56,075 bases of DNA from contig JASJCL010000025.1 of NCBI GenBank assembly GCA_030066015.1, forward strand, positions 1-56,075, in the 5' to 3' direction. Source of the DNA: Desulfosarcinaceae bacterium (GTDB lineage Bacteria > Desulfobacterota > Desulfobacteria > Desulfobacterales > Desulfosarcinaceae). Of the stretch, positions 28,008 through 36,579 are shown piece by piece. A program made the translations under genes and the position numbers. Numbering within the stretch: the first letter of the stretch is position 1; every line of letters begins with the position of its first letter. The notes beneath the pieces are model-generated. The model was given only the letters and a program-made list of their open reading frames with translations, was not told where the DNA came from and searched no databases.

Positions 28008-28177
28008 CGCTATCCCCTCCTGCGCCTCGGGCCGACAACATCTTTCTCAGCGGCCGAATTGATGTTTCTTTTATCTAATCTGATATATCAGTTGACCCGA
28101 TTAACATAATAGATTAGAAAAAAAAAGCGAAAATTCGTGCCACCCATACGGCATCATCAAAGGACACATCACCAGCC
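28008..28177. promoter_or_regulatory. Divergent control region of the MttB-like and GntR genes
   Basis: A 170-nt gap between divergent genes with an AT-rich core near 28065-28125. It contains a TTGACC box at 28092-28097 that could serve as a -35 toward the regulator, though no good -10 is at the right distance, and the nested palindromes listed separately. Confidence 0.5.
28074..28118. promoter_or_regulatory. Inverted repeat pair with inner palindrome, candidate GntR operator
   Basis: TCTAATC at 28074-28080 and GATTAGA at 28112-28118 form a 7-bp inverted repeat. Inside it, CTGATATATCAG at 28080-28091 is a perfect 12-bp palindrome. The location between a GntR-type regulator gene and its divergent target makes autoregulatory binding the simplest reading. 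Confidence 0.5.
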
Positions 28178-28840
28178 ATGACAGCCACCCGGCAACGCAC
28201 CAGCGGAAGTAAAATTTACACCATTCTGCGGCGGGAGATCATCACCGGTCGGCACCGACCCGCTGCGCGGCTGGCGGTGGGTCGACTGGCCGACCGCTTC
28301 GGCACCAGCGTTTCGCCCGTCCGCGACGCCCTCCAGAAACTCAGCCAGGAGGGACTGGTGACCATCAAGCCGCGCTCCGGCTATTTCGTCACCCACATGA
28401 CCTTGAAAGAGCTTCAGGATCTACTGGAGCTGCGTGAAATCCTCGAAACGGCCGCACTGGATCGCGCGGCGGGCCGCATCGATCACCAGCAACTGGATCG
28501 CCTGGCCCATCTCCACGACCGCTATACCGGTGACGACCCGGCCTCCTATGACCGGTACACCCAGGAGAACCGCCAATTTCATGTCGCCCTGGCCGAAGCA
28601 TCGGGGAACCGCGAATTGGCCCGCCAGATCGGCCACCTGCTCGATCGCCTGGCCCGTTTCATGGTCATGACGCGGACGGGCAAAACCATGCCCGACAGCC
28701 ATGCCCAGATCCTCTCCGCGCTGCGCAAGGCGGACGGTGCTGCCGCTCGCCGGGCCCTTTTGCAGGAACTGCGGACGGCACGTCGCAAAATACTCGAACG
28801 GGTGATGGACGAGGAGAGCGGCCGCTGGCGGCTCAACTGA
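28178..28840 (+). CDS. GntR-family (FadR/FCD subfamily) transcriptional regulator
   Basis: A protein of 220 residues. The N-terminal winged helix (residues 10-75) has YTILRREIITGRHRPAARL, GRLADRFGTSVSPVRDALQKLSQEGLV and PRSGYFV, the usual GntR signature. The C-terminal all-helical FCD domain has LLELREILETAALDRAA, NRQFHVALAEASGN and a late histidine (SHAQILSALRKAD), the metal and ligand site of this class. It is divergent from the MttB-like gene and probably controls it in response to a substrate or breakdown product. The ribosome site (AAAGGACA) is rather far from the ATG. Confidence 0.92.
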   Translation: MTATRQRTSGSKIYTILRREIITGRHRPAARLAVGRLADRFGTSVSPVRDALQKLSQEGLVTIKPRSGYFVTHMTLKELQDLLELREILETAALDRAAGRIDHQQLDRLAHLHDRYTGDDPASYDRYTQENRQFHVALAEASGNRELARQIGHLLDRLARFMVMTRTGKTMPDSHAQILSALRKADGAAARRALLQELRTARRKILERVMDEESGRWRLN

Positions 28841-28902
28841 TCCGCGTCGGCAGACATTTTCAAAATGAAAGCGTGCATCCGCGCCGACTTAGGCGCCGAC
28901 GG

Positions 28903-29712
28903 TCAGAATCCGTATTGGTGGGTGAGCTTCTCCAGAATGCCGTCCTCGATCAATATGGCCAGACCCGCGTTGAAATCGCGCAGCTTCTGCTCCGCCGCGT
29001 CGGCCGCTTTGGCCACCGCCAGGTAGAGTTTTTTGACTTGCAGCGGCGGATGCATGAATTCGATCTTGTCCGAATGCCAGGGAAACTTTTTGACGAGGAT
29101 GTTGCGGGCCACATAGCGATCGATCACGATCAGGTGCACCCGATCGCGCAGAAGATGCGCCATGTTGTCTTCATCGCTGGTCGCCGTGACCTTCGAGAGA
29201 AAATCGGCGGCATCAAATTCCGGCGTATTGGCATAGCCTTTGACCACACCGAAGCGGTAGGCCTTGAGGTCCATCAGCGCCTGGGTCGGGTCGATACGCG
29301 GATCGGTGACAAATTGGATATCGATTCCGCTTCTATCGGAAACCCCGGTGGGCGACTGCGTCTGGAAATACCGGCGTCTGCACAGCCCCAGAGGGCTTTC
29401 GGCAAAGGCCCTTGAGAAGAGAAAATGTGCTTCGCGGCCTTTCTCATGATAGGCGGGAAAGATGCCGTCCGCCTCCCCCCGAGCAGCGATGGCCATCGCC
29501 GCATCCCATGGGTGAAAGCTGATCTTCACCGCGTAGCCCGCCTTGGTGAAGGCGCGCGAAACGATTTCGGCCGTGTATCCATTGCCCGGCATCCGGGCGC
29601 CTACATAGGGCTCCCAGTCCAGTGTTAACAGATGCACGCTTTTTTGAGCGGCTGACGCCGGCAAGGTGATCGCCAGCATCAGGATGAGGCAGATCAAACC
29701 GCACCTTTTCAT
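28903..29712 (-). CDS. Orphan periplasmic solute-binding protein (family 3)
   Basis: A protein of 269 residues with a signal peptide ending near PASAAQ. The mature part is a type II periplasmic binding protein: VHLLTLDWEPYVGARMPGNGYTAEIVSRAFTKAGY, then HPWDAAMAIAARGEADGIFPAYHEKGRE, then FGVVKGYANTPEFDA and DRVHLIVIDRYVARN. No transporter genes accompany it, so it may feed a remote ABC system or act as a sensor-type binding protein. The start at 29712 follows GGAAAGGAGGGC. A related orphan protein lies at 44855-45661. Confidence 0.87.
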   Translation of the reverse strand: MKRCGLICLILMLAITLPASAAQKSVHLLTLDWEPYVGARMPGNGYTAEIVSRAFTKAGYAVKISFHPWDAAMAIAARGEADGIFPAYHEKGREAHFLFSRAFAESPLGLCRRRYFQTQSPTGVSDRSGIDIQFVTDPRIDPTQALMDLKAYRFGVVKGYANTPEFDAADFLSKVTATSDEDNMAHLLRDRVHLIVIDRYVARNILVKKFPWHSDKIEFMHPPLQVKKLYLAVAKAADAAEQKLRDFNAGLAILIEDGILEKLTHQYGF

Positions 29713-29936
29713 AATGCCCTCCTTTCCAAGCTGTACGAATTGCCAAGACCCTGTGTATACGGCCGATGGGCGAGATGGGCAGCATTTGGGGGGTGATGCA
29801 GGTGGCACGCGTGGAGGCGGTTGCAGAAGATTTCGGCAGTGGTTTGGCGGCAGTCGCTTGGCGGCAGCTGAATTGGATTCCGCTGTTTGCGGGGGTGGCG
29901 AAGTCGGTGTCGGTGTTTAAGTCAGGATCGGTCTCA

Positions 29937-29976
29937 CCATGGGGAGTGAGGTCCCTCCATGGGGAGTGAGGTCCCT
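29937..29976. repeat. Perfect tandem repeat, 2 x 20 nt
   Basis: The unit CCATGGGGAGTGAGGTCCCT occurs twice in direct succession. Two copies without spacers are not a CRISPR array; slippage or a duplicated binding site are possible. Confidence 0.85.
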
Positions 29977-30110
29977 GCTTTATCGCCGTATGGGATCAGT
30001 GTAGCACCGGGGAAGGACCGCTTCAAGGGAACTTTCGGACAAATGCTCAAATCAGCGCCTTCAGTGGCGGCAACGGGCGGAATCGATGACGGCCAAGCAG
30101 CCCTCCAACG

Positions 30111-30147
30111 ACCACCGCCCCCATGGGCCGGCCATGGGGGCGGTGGT
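30111..30147. terminator. Large 16-bp hairpin after the ABC transporter operon
   Basis: ACCACCGCCCCCATGG pairs perfectly with CCATGGGGGCGGTGGT around GCCGG. It lies 36 nt past the ATPase stop on the minus strand. A short TTTC follows on the plus strand only, so on the minus strand it lacks a T-run. Confidence 0.6.
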
Positions 30148-30182
30148 TTCATATCACCCGGGAGGCGATCCAGTGTAAGGGA

Positions 30183-31832
30183 TCAGGCCGCCGGCTCCAT
30201 CATCGGCTTCTCACCGTTTTCCTGCTCGGCGCGCGCCTCGAGGAGTCCGTCCAGCCAGTCGGGATCCATTTCCGGCACCGAGGAGAGAAGCAGATCGGTG
30301 TACTCGTGGTGGGGGGGCTTGAGGATCTCCTGTTTGGGCCCCTTCTCGACGATGCGGCCGTTCAGCATCACCACGATTTCGTCGCTGATGGCCTTCACCG
30401 TCGCCAGGTCGTGGGTGATGAAGAGATAGGAGACCTGCAGCTTGCGCTGCAGGTTGAGCAGCAGTTTGAGAATCTCTTCGGCCACGAGCTGATCCAGGGC
30501 CGAGGTCACCTCGTCGCAGATGATCAGGTCCGGTTCGGCGGCCAAGGCACGGGCGATGCAGATGCGCTGTTTCTCCCCACCGGAGAGTTCGGTGGGGTAA
30601 CGGTCGATGTAGTCCGCCGGCAGTTCGATCTGGTCGAGCAGCTCCAGAATCCGTTTCTCCTGCTGCTGGCGGCTGTAGTTGAAATAAAAGGCCAGCGGGC
30701 GGCCAATGACCTTACGGATCTTCTGGCGCGGGTTAAGGGCCGTGTCGGGCATCTGATAGATCATCTGCAGCCGTTGCAGGTCTTTCCGCTTGCGCGATTT
30801 TAGGGCAGGGGGCAAGGCCTCGCCCTTGAAAACCACCTCGCCCTGGACCGGCGGTAATAGGCCCGTAATCACCCGCGCGAGGGTAGACTTACCGCTGCCC
30901 GACTCCCCCACCAGGGCCACGGTGCGCCCTTTGCGGATCTCGAGGTCGATATCCTCGAGTACGTTCTCCGTGCCTGTGTAGCTGGCCGTGACGCCATTGA
31001 TCTCCAGGATGACGTCTTCTTTCAGGGCCGCATCGCTCTTCCCCTTCTTGAAGCTGCGCACCGCCAGCAGATCGCGGGTATAGGTCTCCCGCGGGTTGGC
31101 CAGCATCTCGCGGGCGTCGTTCTCCTCCACCAGCTCCCCGTAGCGCAGCACCATGATACGGTCGGCCAATTGGGCCACCACGGCCAGGTCATGGGTGATA
31201 TAGATGGCGGCGGTATTGAAGCGCCGCGTAATATCCTTGATGGCGGCCAGTACTTCGATCTGGGTGGTGACGTCCAGCGCCGTGGTGGGCTCGTCGAAGA
31301 TGATGATGTCGGGCTGGCAGCTCATGGCCATGGCCACCATGGCGCGCTGCAGCTGGCCCCCGGAGACCTGATGGGGGAAGCGGTAGCCGATATTCTCGGG
31401 ATCGGGCAGGAGCAGCTGTTGGTAGGTGGCCACGGCCTTCTCTTCGGCCTCGGCATAGCTCATGATCCCGTGCTGCACAGGCGCCTCGGCGTACTGGCGA
31501 ATCAATCGGTGGGCAGGGTTAAAAGAAGCTGCGGCACTCTGGGCCACATAGGCGATGCGGGCACCGCGCAACTCGCGCAGTTCCGAGTCCGGGGCGCCAA
31601 AGAGCTCCTTTCCGTCGAAGCGGATACTACCGGAGGCGATGCGGCAGCCTTGACGGGTATAGGCCATGGAGGCCAGACCAAAAGTGGATTTGCCGGCCCC
31701 GGACTCGCCGATGAGGCCCAGCACCTCGCCTTTATGGAGGGTCAGGTCGAGGCCCTTGATGATGGGCAGCCAGCTTTCGCCGGAGAGCCCTTCGATGACG
31801 ATGTTTTTCATTTCCAATAGCGGTGCAGTCAT
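30183..31832 (-). CDS. Fused dipeptide/oligopeptide ABC transporter ATPase (DppD-DppF type)
   Basis: A protein of 549 residues containing two ABC ATPase domains in tandem. Domain 1 has Walker A at residues 42-50 (GESGAGKST), signature VSGGQLQRAM and Walker B DIIIFDEPTTALD; domain 2 has GESGSGKST near 310, LSGGEKQRICIARALA and LIICDEVTSALD. Each resembles DppD/OppD and DppF/OppF, and it energises the import complex made by the preceding permease genes. The gene is last in a five-gene minus-strand unit and starts 46 nt after the second permease. The second domain's Walker B reads CDEVTSALD, in keeping with DppF. Confidence 0.93.
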   Translation of the reverse strand: MTAPLLEMKNIVIEGLSGESWLPIIKGLDLTLHKGEVLGLIGESGAGKSTFGLASMAYTRQGCRIASGSIRFDGKELFGAPDSELRELRGARIAYVAQSAAASFNPAHRLIRQYAEAPVQHGIMSYAEAEEKAVATYQQLLLPDPENIGYRFPHQVSGGQLQRAMVAMAMSCQPDIIIFDEPTTALDVTTQIEVLAAIKDITRRFNTAAIYITHDLAVVAQLADRIMVLRYGELVEENDAREMLANPRETYTRDLLAVRSFKKGKSDAALKEDVILEINGVTASYTGTENVLEDIDLEIRKGRTVALVGESGSGKSTLARVITGLLPPVQGEVVFKGEALPPALKSRKRKDLQRLQMIYQMPDTALNPRQKIRKVIGRPLAFYFNYSRQQQEKRILELLDQIELPADYIDRYPTELSGGEKQRICIARALAAEPDLIICDEVTSALDQLVAEEILKLLLNLQRKLQVSYLFITHDLATVKAISDEIVVMLNGRIVEKGPKQEILKPPHHEYTDLLLSSVPEMDPDWLDGLLEARAEQENGEKPMMEPAA

Positions 31833-31878
31833 GATGAATGTCTCTCTATGCAGGTCAATAAAATCGCCAAACGCCGGA

Positions 31879-32706
31879 TCAGTCCTCCAGTCCGCTCGCG
31901 ATGTGCAGGAACCAGTCGACGACGAGGTTGACGCCCACTGTCAGAAAGGCGATGGCGCCCGCCGGCCACAATGGCGTAAAGATCCCGAAGGTGATGGCAC
32001 CCGAATTTTCACGCACCATGGAGCCCCAATCGGCCGTGGGCGGCTGAATGCCCAGGCCCAAGAAGCTCAGGGCGGCGATGAACAGGAACACGAAGCAAAA
32101 GCGCAGGCCGAACTCGGCCACCAGGGGCGGCATGGCATTGGGCAGAATCTCGTGGCGCATGAGCCACCAGAGGCCCTCGCCGCGCAGGCGCGCGGCCTCG
32201 ACGAACTCCATCACTTCGATATCCATGGCCACTGCCCGCGACAATCGGTAGACGCGGGTGGAGTCCAACAGGGCAATCACCACCACCAGGGCCGGGATGG
32301 AGGTGCCCACCACCGACAGCACCATGAGGGCGAAGATCAGGGTGGGGAAGGCCATCAAAATATCTACAATGCGGCTGAGGAGCTGATCCATCCAACCCCC
32401 TACGGTTGCCGCCAGAAATCCCCACATGGTGCCTACGATAAACGAAAGCGCAGTGATCAAGAAAGCGATGGCGATGGTGTTGCGCGCGCCGTAGACCAGG
32501 CGCGAAAAGAGATCGCGCCCCAGGTTGTCGGTGCCGACCCAGTGGTCGGCGCTGGCCGGCAGCCAGACATCGCCGGCCACCTCGGTTTCGCCATAGGGGG
32601 CGACGACGGGGGCGAAGATGGCGGCCAGCAGGGTGATGAGGACCATCGCCATCCCCAGACGGGCACTGAAGGGTGACGAGCGAAGCAATTTAAATGTGGC
32701 AGTCAT
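31879..32706 (-). CDS. Dipeptide/oligopeptide ABC transporter permease (DppC type)
   Basis: A protein of 275 residues with a short cytoplasmic N-terminus, a membrane helix (MAMVLITLLAAIFAPVVAPYG), the GTDNLGRDLFSRLVYGARNTI motif that marks DppC/OppC permeases, and five further helices. The EAA loop for ATPase contact is FVEAARLRGEGLWWLMRHEILPNA. It lies 70 nt behind the DppB-type gene and 46 nt before the ATPase gene. Confidence 0.93.
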   Translation of the reverse strand: MTATFKLLRSSPFSARLGMAMVLITLLAAIFAPVVAPYGETEVAGDVWLPASADHWVGTDNLGRDLFSRLVYGARNTIAIAFLITALSFIVGTMWGFLAATVGGWMDQLLSRIVDILMAFPTLIFALMVLSVVGTSIPALVVVIALLDSTRVYRLSRAVAMDIEVMEFVEAARLRGEGLWWLMRHEILPNAMPPLVAEFGLRFCFVFLFIAALSFLGLGIQPPTADWGSMVRENSGAITFGIFTPLWPAGAIAFLTVGVNLVVDWFLHIASGLED

Positions 32707-32776
32707 GAATACCTCTGATCAATCGAAGTGCGCATGCAACTGCTTGAGCGCAGATTGCTTATTGTTCATGCAACCC

Positions 32777-33748
32777 CTAACGCGGGTTGCGCAGCCGAGG
32801 ATTGCTGACGATGGACAAGACGTCCGCCAGCAGGTTCAGCATTACGTAAGTGCCAGCGAAGATCAGGCCGCTGGCCTGCACCACGGGAATATCACGCTTG
32901 GAGACCGAATCCACCAGCAACTGCCCCAGCCCCGGGTAGACGAATACCACCTCGACGATCACCACCCCCACCACCAGGTAGGCCAGGTTGAGGGCGATGA
33001 CATTGATCACCGGCGAGAGGGCGTTGGGGAAGGCGTGCAGCACCACCACCCGCAGCTTTCGCAGCCCCTTGAGATTGGCCATCTCGATAAAGGGGCTGGA
33101 GAGGATGTTGATGATGGCCGCCCGGGTCTGACGCATCATGTGGGCGGTGACCACCATGGCCAGGGTGAGACAGGGCAGGCAGATGGCGTAAAGCTTCTGC
33201 CAGAAGCTCATCTGCTCGTTGATGTTCGAGATGCTGGGGAAGATCACCACCTGCACCGACAGCAGCGCGATGAGGATGTAGGCCACGAAGAATTCGGGAA
33301 AGCTGATGGTGCTCAGGGTGGCCATGGAGATCAGGCGGTCGAAGAGGGTATTCCGGTAGAGGGCCGCCAGGATCCCCAGCAGAACGGCCACGGGAACGGC
33401 AATCATGGCCGTCACTCCGGCCAGGAAGAGGCTGTTGGCGAAGCGCCAGCTGATCAGGTCGACGACCGGCCGCTGGTTGGCCAAAGAGTTGCCGAAGTCC
33501 CCTTTCACAAAGGCCCCCAGCCAGGCGAAATAGCGCACATGGGGAGGCATATCGAGCTTCAGCTCCTTGCGGAAAGCGGCCACCGTTTCGGGCGTCGCGC
33601 TCTGCCCCAAGACCGCCTCGGCCAGATCACCGGGCAGGGCCTCGACGCCCACAAAGATCAGCAGGGAGATCACCCAGAGGGTCACCAGCCCCAATCCCAC
33701 GCGTTTCAATACCAAGGCGGTGATGCCGTTAAATTTTAGAAGTTCCAT
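32777..33748 (-). CDS. Dipeptide/oligopeptide ABC transporter permease (DppB type)
   Basis: A protein of 323 residues with six predicted membrane helices. The first helix VGLGLVTLWVISLLIFVGVEALPGD, the periplasmic LGQSATPETVAAFRKEL region, the MRQTRAAIINILSSPFIEMANLKGL contact loop and the VEVVFVYPGLGQLLVDSV end are typical of DppB/OppB. It follows the binding-protein gene after a 147-nt gap with a strong hairpin, and precedes the DppC-type gene. Confidence 0.93.
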   Translation of the reverse strand: MELLKFNGITALVLKRVGLGLVTLWVISLLIFVGVEALPGDLAEAVLGQSATPETVAAFRKELKLDMPPHVRYFAWLGAFVKGDFGNSLANQRPVVDLISWRFANSLFLAGVTAMIAVPVAVLLGILAALYRNTLFDRLISMATLSTISFPEFFVAYILIALLSVQVVIFPSISNINEQMSFWQKLYAICLPCLTLAMVVTAHMMRQTRAAIINILSSPFIEMANLKGLRKLRVVVLHAFPNALSPVINVIALNLAYLVVGVVIVEVVFVYPGLGQLLVDSVSKRDIPVVQASGLIFAGTYVMLNLLADVLSIVSNPRLRNPR

Positions 33749-33859
33749 TGGTTTCGTTTACCTGTTCCGAGTTGCGGGTGGCGCCCAACGGCCGATGCCA
33801 TTGCGCCGGCAGGCTGGGGTCCAAACACCCTCGCGAACGCTTACCCCTTCTCGTTTACG

Positions 33860-33883
33860 GCGGGCGCCGAGGGCGGCGCCCGC
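33860..33883 (-). promoter_or_regulatory. Intercistronic hairpin between binding protein and permease genes
   Basis: GCGGGCGCC and GGCGCCCGC form a perfect 9-bp stem around GAGGGC, 13 nt past the binding-protein stop. Such hairpins commonly stabilise the upstream mRNA or partly terminate, giving more binding protein than permease. No T-run is present. Confidence 0.5.
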
Positions 33884-33895
33884 TCTATCGGGGGC

Positions 33896-35482
33896 TTAAG
33901 ATTTGTACCACCAGCGCTCCGGCGCGCGGAAACCGTCCAGCTCCCAGTTGGCGGCCAGCTTGCCGTGCTCAAGCTTGTCGCTGGCGGCAGCCAGATCGGC
34001 GCTGAACATGGGCACCACCACCCCGCCCTCGTCGCTGACGATCTGCTGCATCTCCACGTACATACCGCGGCGTTTCTGCTCATCCAGCTCAGCCCGCGCT
34101 GCCACCAGCAGCTCGTTGAAGCGCGGATGGTCCCAGAAAGTGTCGTTCCAAGCCACCCCTTTGGCGTAGGCCGTAGAGAACATCATATCCTCGGTGGAGC
34201 GGCCGCCCCAGAAGACCGCGCAGAACGGTTTTTTCATCCACACATTGTTCCAGTAGCCGTCGTTGGGCTCGCGCACCACGTCGATGGTGATGCCCGCCTT
34301 GGCGGCCGTTTCCTTAAACAGCACACCGGCATCCACGGCGCCCTTGAAGGCCGCCTCGGCGGCGTGAAACTTGAACGTCGCCTCGGACAGACCGGCCTTT
34401 TTGAGATGGAACTTGGCCTTGTCCGGGTCGTATTGGCGCTGGGGCAGATCGCTGGCGTGGTAGCGGTTGGCCACGCTGATGGGGTGGTCGTTGCCCACCC
34501 GACCATAGCCCCGCAGGATGGTTTTCACCATCTGTTCGCGGTCCACGGCGTATTTGAGGGCCAGACGCACGTCGTTGTTGTCGTAAGGGGCCGTGTCGGT
34601 GCGCATGGCGAAGGTGAAGTGTTTGAACCCGTCCTGTCGCATCACCTGGATGCCGGGCATGCGCTTGAACAGATGCACGGTTTTGAGATCGCAGCGGTTC
34701 ATCACGTCGATCTGTCCGGTTTTCAATGCATTGGTGCGGGCGTTGACGTCATTGATGCCCAGAATCTCGACCTCGTCGAACCAGGCGCGGTCGGACTTGA
34801 AGTAGTTGGGATTGCGGGTGCAGAACGCCCGCACTCCCGGTTCAAAGGTCTCGACCTTGTAGCCACCGGTGAAAACCCCCTCGGCCAGGTTGGTGTCCTT
34901 GGGCCCCACCACCAGGTGGTAGTCACTCAGGGTATAGGGAAAGTCGGCGTTGCCGCTCGCAAGTTCGAAGGCAATGGTGTAGGGGTCCTCCTTCTTCATC
35001 TCCACGATGGCCTCGACCAGCGGTTTGGCCGCCGATTTGGTGCCCTCCTTGCGGTGCCAGTTGAGCGAGTAAATCACGTCGTCGGCGTCCATGGTCTTGC
35101 CGTTGTGGAACTCGACGCCCTTGCGCAGCTTGAAGACCCACTTCTTGGCATCCGGTGTGGACTCCCAGCTTTCGGCCAGTTCGGGCTGCGGCTGGCCGTC
35201 GGCGTCGATCTCCGTCAAACTGTTGGCCAGGGTGCCGTAGACCAGGGTCTGGGGCATCATGGCCAACTGAATCCCCGGATCGAGGGTGTCGGAGGTGGCG
35301 CCGCCGTTGAGACCAAGGCGCAGGCGACCGCCCCGTTTGGGACTTGCCGCCAGGGCGGGAGTGCCGAGTAGCGCCGGTGAAACCGCTGCCGCCAGCCCCA
35401 GGGCCGACATGCGGGCGATGAATTCACGGCGGGAGAGCTTTCCGCTGCGGAACAATTTTTCCAATGCCTCTGGGGTATTCAT
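33896..35482 (-). CDS. Tat-exported ABC transporter substrate-binding protein (peptide/SBP family 5)
   Basis: A protein of 528 residues of the DppA/OppA family. A Tat signal lies near the N-terminus (LSRREFIARMSALGLAAAVSPALL) with cleavage near PALAAS. The mature part has TLDPGIQLAMMPQTLVYGTL, the family block WVFKLRKGVEFHNGKTMDADDVIYSLNW, then YNPNYF-like RNPNYFKSDRAWFDEVE and VRLALKYAVDREQM. It binds the ligand for the importer encoded downstream; peptides are the family default, but opines or betaines occur too. The start at 35482 follows GGAGGAGGCTAAG. Tat export of a binding protein is unusual but known for this subfamily. Confidence 0.92.
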   Translation of the reverse strand: MNTPEALEKLFRSGKLSRREFIARMSALGLAAAVSPALLGTPALAASPKRGGRLRLGLNGGATSDTLDPGIQLAMMPQTLVYGTLANSLTEIDADGQPQPELAESWESTPDAKKWVFKLRKGVEFHNGKTMDADDVIYSLNWHRKEGTKSAAKPLVEAIVEMKKEDPYTIAFELASGNADFPYTLSDYHLVVGPKDTNLAEGVFTGGYKVETFEPGVRAFCTRNPNYFKSDRAWFDEVEILGINDVNARTNALKTGQIDVMNRCDLKTVHLFKRMPGIQVMRQDGFKHFTFAMRTDTAPYDNNDVRLALKYAVDREQMVKTILRGYGRVGNDHPISVANRYHASDLPQRQYDPDKAKFHLKKAGLSEATFKFHAAEAAFKGAVDAGVLFKETAAKAGITIDVVREPNDGYWNNVWMKKPFCAVFWGGRSTEDMMFSTAYAKGVAWNDTFWDHPRFNELLVAARAELDEQKRRGMYVEMQQIVSDEGGVVVPMFSADLAAASDKLEHGKLAANWELDGFRAPERWWYKS

Positions 35483-35525
35483 CTTAGCCTCCTCCAATCT
35501 CTGAAATTCGGAACCAATGGCCACC

Positions 35526-36095
35526 TCAACCAGTGGCCGTCTTTTTGGCGAGCGGGGCCTCGGGCACCACGCCGGTGTTGTTTTCCGCCAGGGGATCGAA
35601 AGGATCCGGCGCCAGGATGGGCGCCACGGAGAGGGCGTCCGCCCCCATCATGCTGACGATGCGCTGCAGGGCGCTGAGGATCATGGTCTGCTCCCAATCC
35701 TCCAGATGCTCGAGCTGCCTGAGAAAGGAGCCCTGCATCAACGGCGGCGCTTTTGCCAAAATCTGCTCGCCCGCGGGTGTGATGCGGATCAGCACCCGGC
35801 GCTTGTCGCGGTCGCTGCGTTGCCGGCTGACCAGACCCCGCTTGACCATCCGCTCCAGGATGCCGGTCACCGTCGCCTGGCTGAGACTGATCGCTTTGGC
35901 GATCTCCCCGGCGGCCATGGCGTCGGACTTGGCCACCGCCTTGAGAAAGATCAGCTGCGGTCCGGTCAGCCCCACCTGTTTGACGAGGCTGCGGGAGTGC
36001 AGCGAGATGGCCTGCATGATCTTTCGCAGACAGATGAGCACCTGCTCGCCATAGCTTGATCCCAGTGGATACCCTTCCGTGTTTTCCGATCTCAT
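35526..36095 (-). CDS. MarR-family regulator (EctR/CosR-like)
   Basis: A protein of about 189 residues. The block YGEQVLICLRKIMQAISLHSRSLVKQVGLTGPQL is characteristic of the MarR branch that includes EctR and CosR, regulators of compatible-solute uptake and synthesis. A winged helix follows: GEIAKAISLSQATVTGILERMVKRGLVSRQRSDRDKRRVLIRIT. The C-terminal tail of about 45 residues is extra. I place the start at 36095, where GATGAGGTCGCC precedes ATG; an ATG at 36146 lies in the same frame without a ribosome site. The gene precedes the ABC importer by 43 nt, so it probably regulates it and may be co-transcribed. Confidence 0.88.
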   Translation of the reverse strand: MRSENTEGYPLGSSYGEQVLICLRKIMQAISLHSRSLVKQVGLTGPQLIFLKAVAKSDAMAAGEIAKAISLSQATVTGILERMVKRGLVSRQRSDRDKRRVLIRITPAGEQILAKAPPLMQGSFLRQLEHLEDWEQTMILSALQRIVSMMGADALSVAPILAPDPFDPLAENNTGVVPEAPLAKKTATG

Positions 36096-36579
36096 GGCGA
36101 CCTCATCGCTGGCAGGGGTGATCGGGAAAATTTCCTTCGCATACAATCTATTGCAAACGCATTAAAATATTTTTAACACAAACTATAATCAAAGGCAAAG
36201 CAATCGTATTTTAGAATATTTCCATTTATTATCAATATGTTTGGGATGATTTTACTTTAATTATCTACTTTTTTTGCTTTGAGTAATTAAAAATATTGGT
36301 GACCTGTGCGGAAAATATATTTCGTATTGTAAGAATTTTGTGAGGGGGAAGGAGATTAGGGTTCGAGCTCATCTGGCACGGCGCAGGAATGGTCCGATTT
36401 CTTGTTGACCTTTAGGAGCATTCCATTTTATTCATAACTGTTCGCTTTCATTCAAATTTTCTCCTGTTGACCCTCCTCCGACCTCCGGTGAGGTCTGAAT
36501 CCGAACCTGTCGTCCGCCGAGTTCTGTTTCCGTAAAATAATGAACCATACACCGCCGATAGGTGGGAAAGAGGTGCCAG
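36096..36579. other. AT-rich intergenic region upstream of the NACHT operon
   Basis: From about 36160 to 36310 the sequence is strikingly AT-rich (TTTTAACA, TATAATC, AATATTTCC and similar), against about 60% GC around it. It must carry promoters for the MarR gene and for the two-gene NACHT operon. The contrast suggests an island edge or a silenced promoter of the H-NS type. No gene is supported. Confidence 0.6.

Larger units (their letters stand above)
29713..30182. other. 470-nt gap with tandem repeat and hairpin
   Basis: It separates the orphan binding protein gene and the ABC transporter operon. It holds a 20-nt perfect tandem duplication (29937-29976) and a large hairpin (30111-30147). 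There is no credible gene. Confidence 0.5.

Noticed and set aside
29937-29976. CRISPR array
   Set aside because: Only two copies in direct contact, no spacers and no cas genes.
33965-35371. A 468-codon plus-strand frame inside the substrate-binding protein gene
   Set aside because: Antisense shadow of the Tat-exported binding protein.
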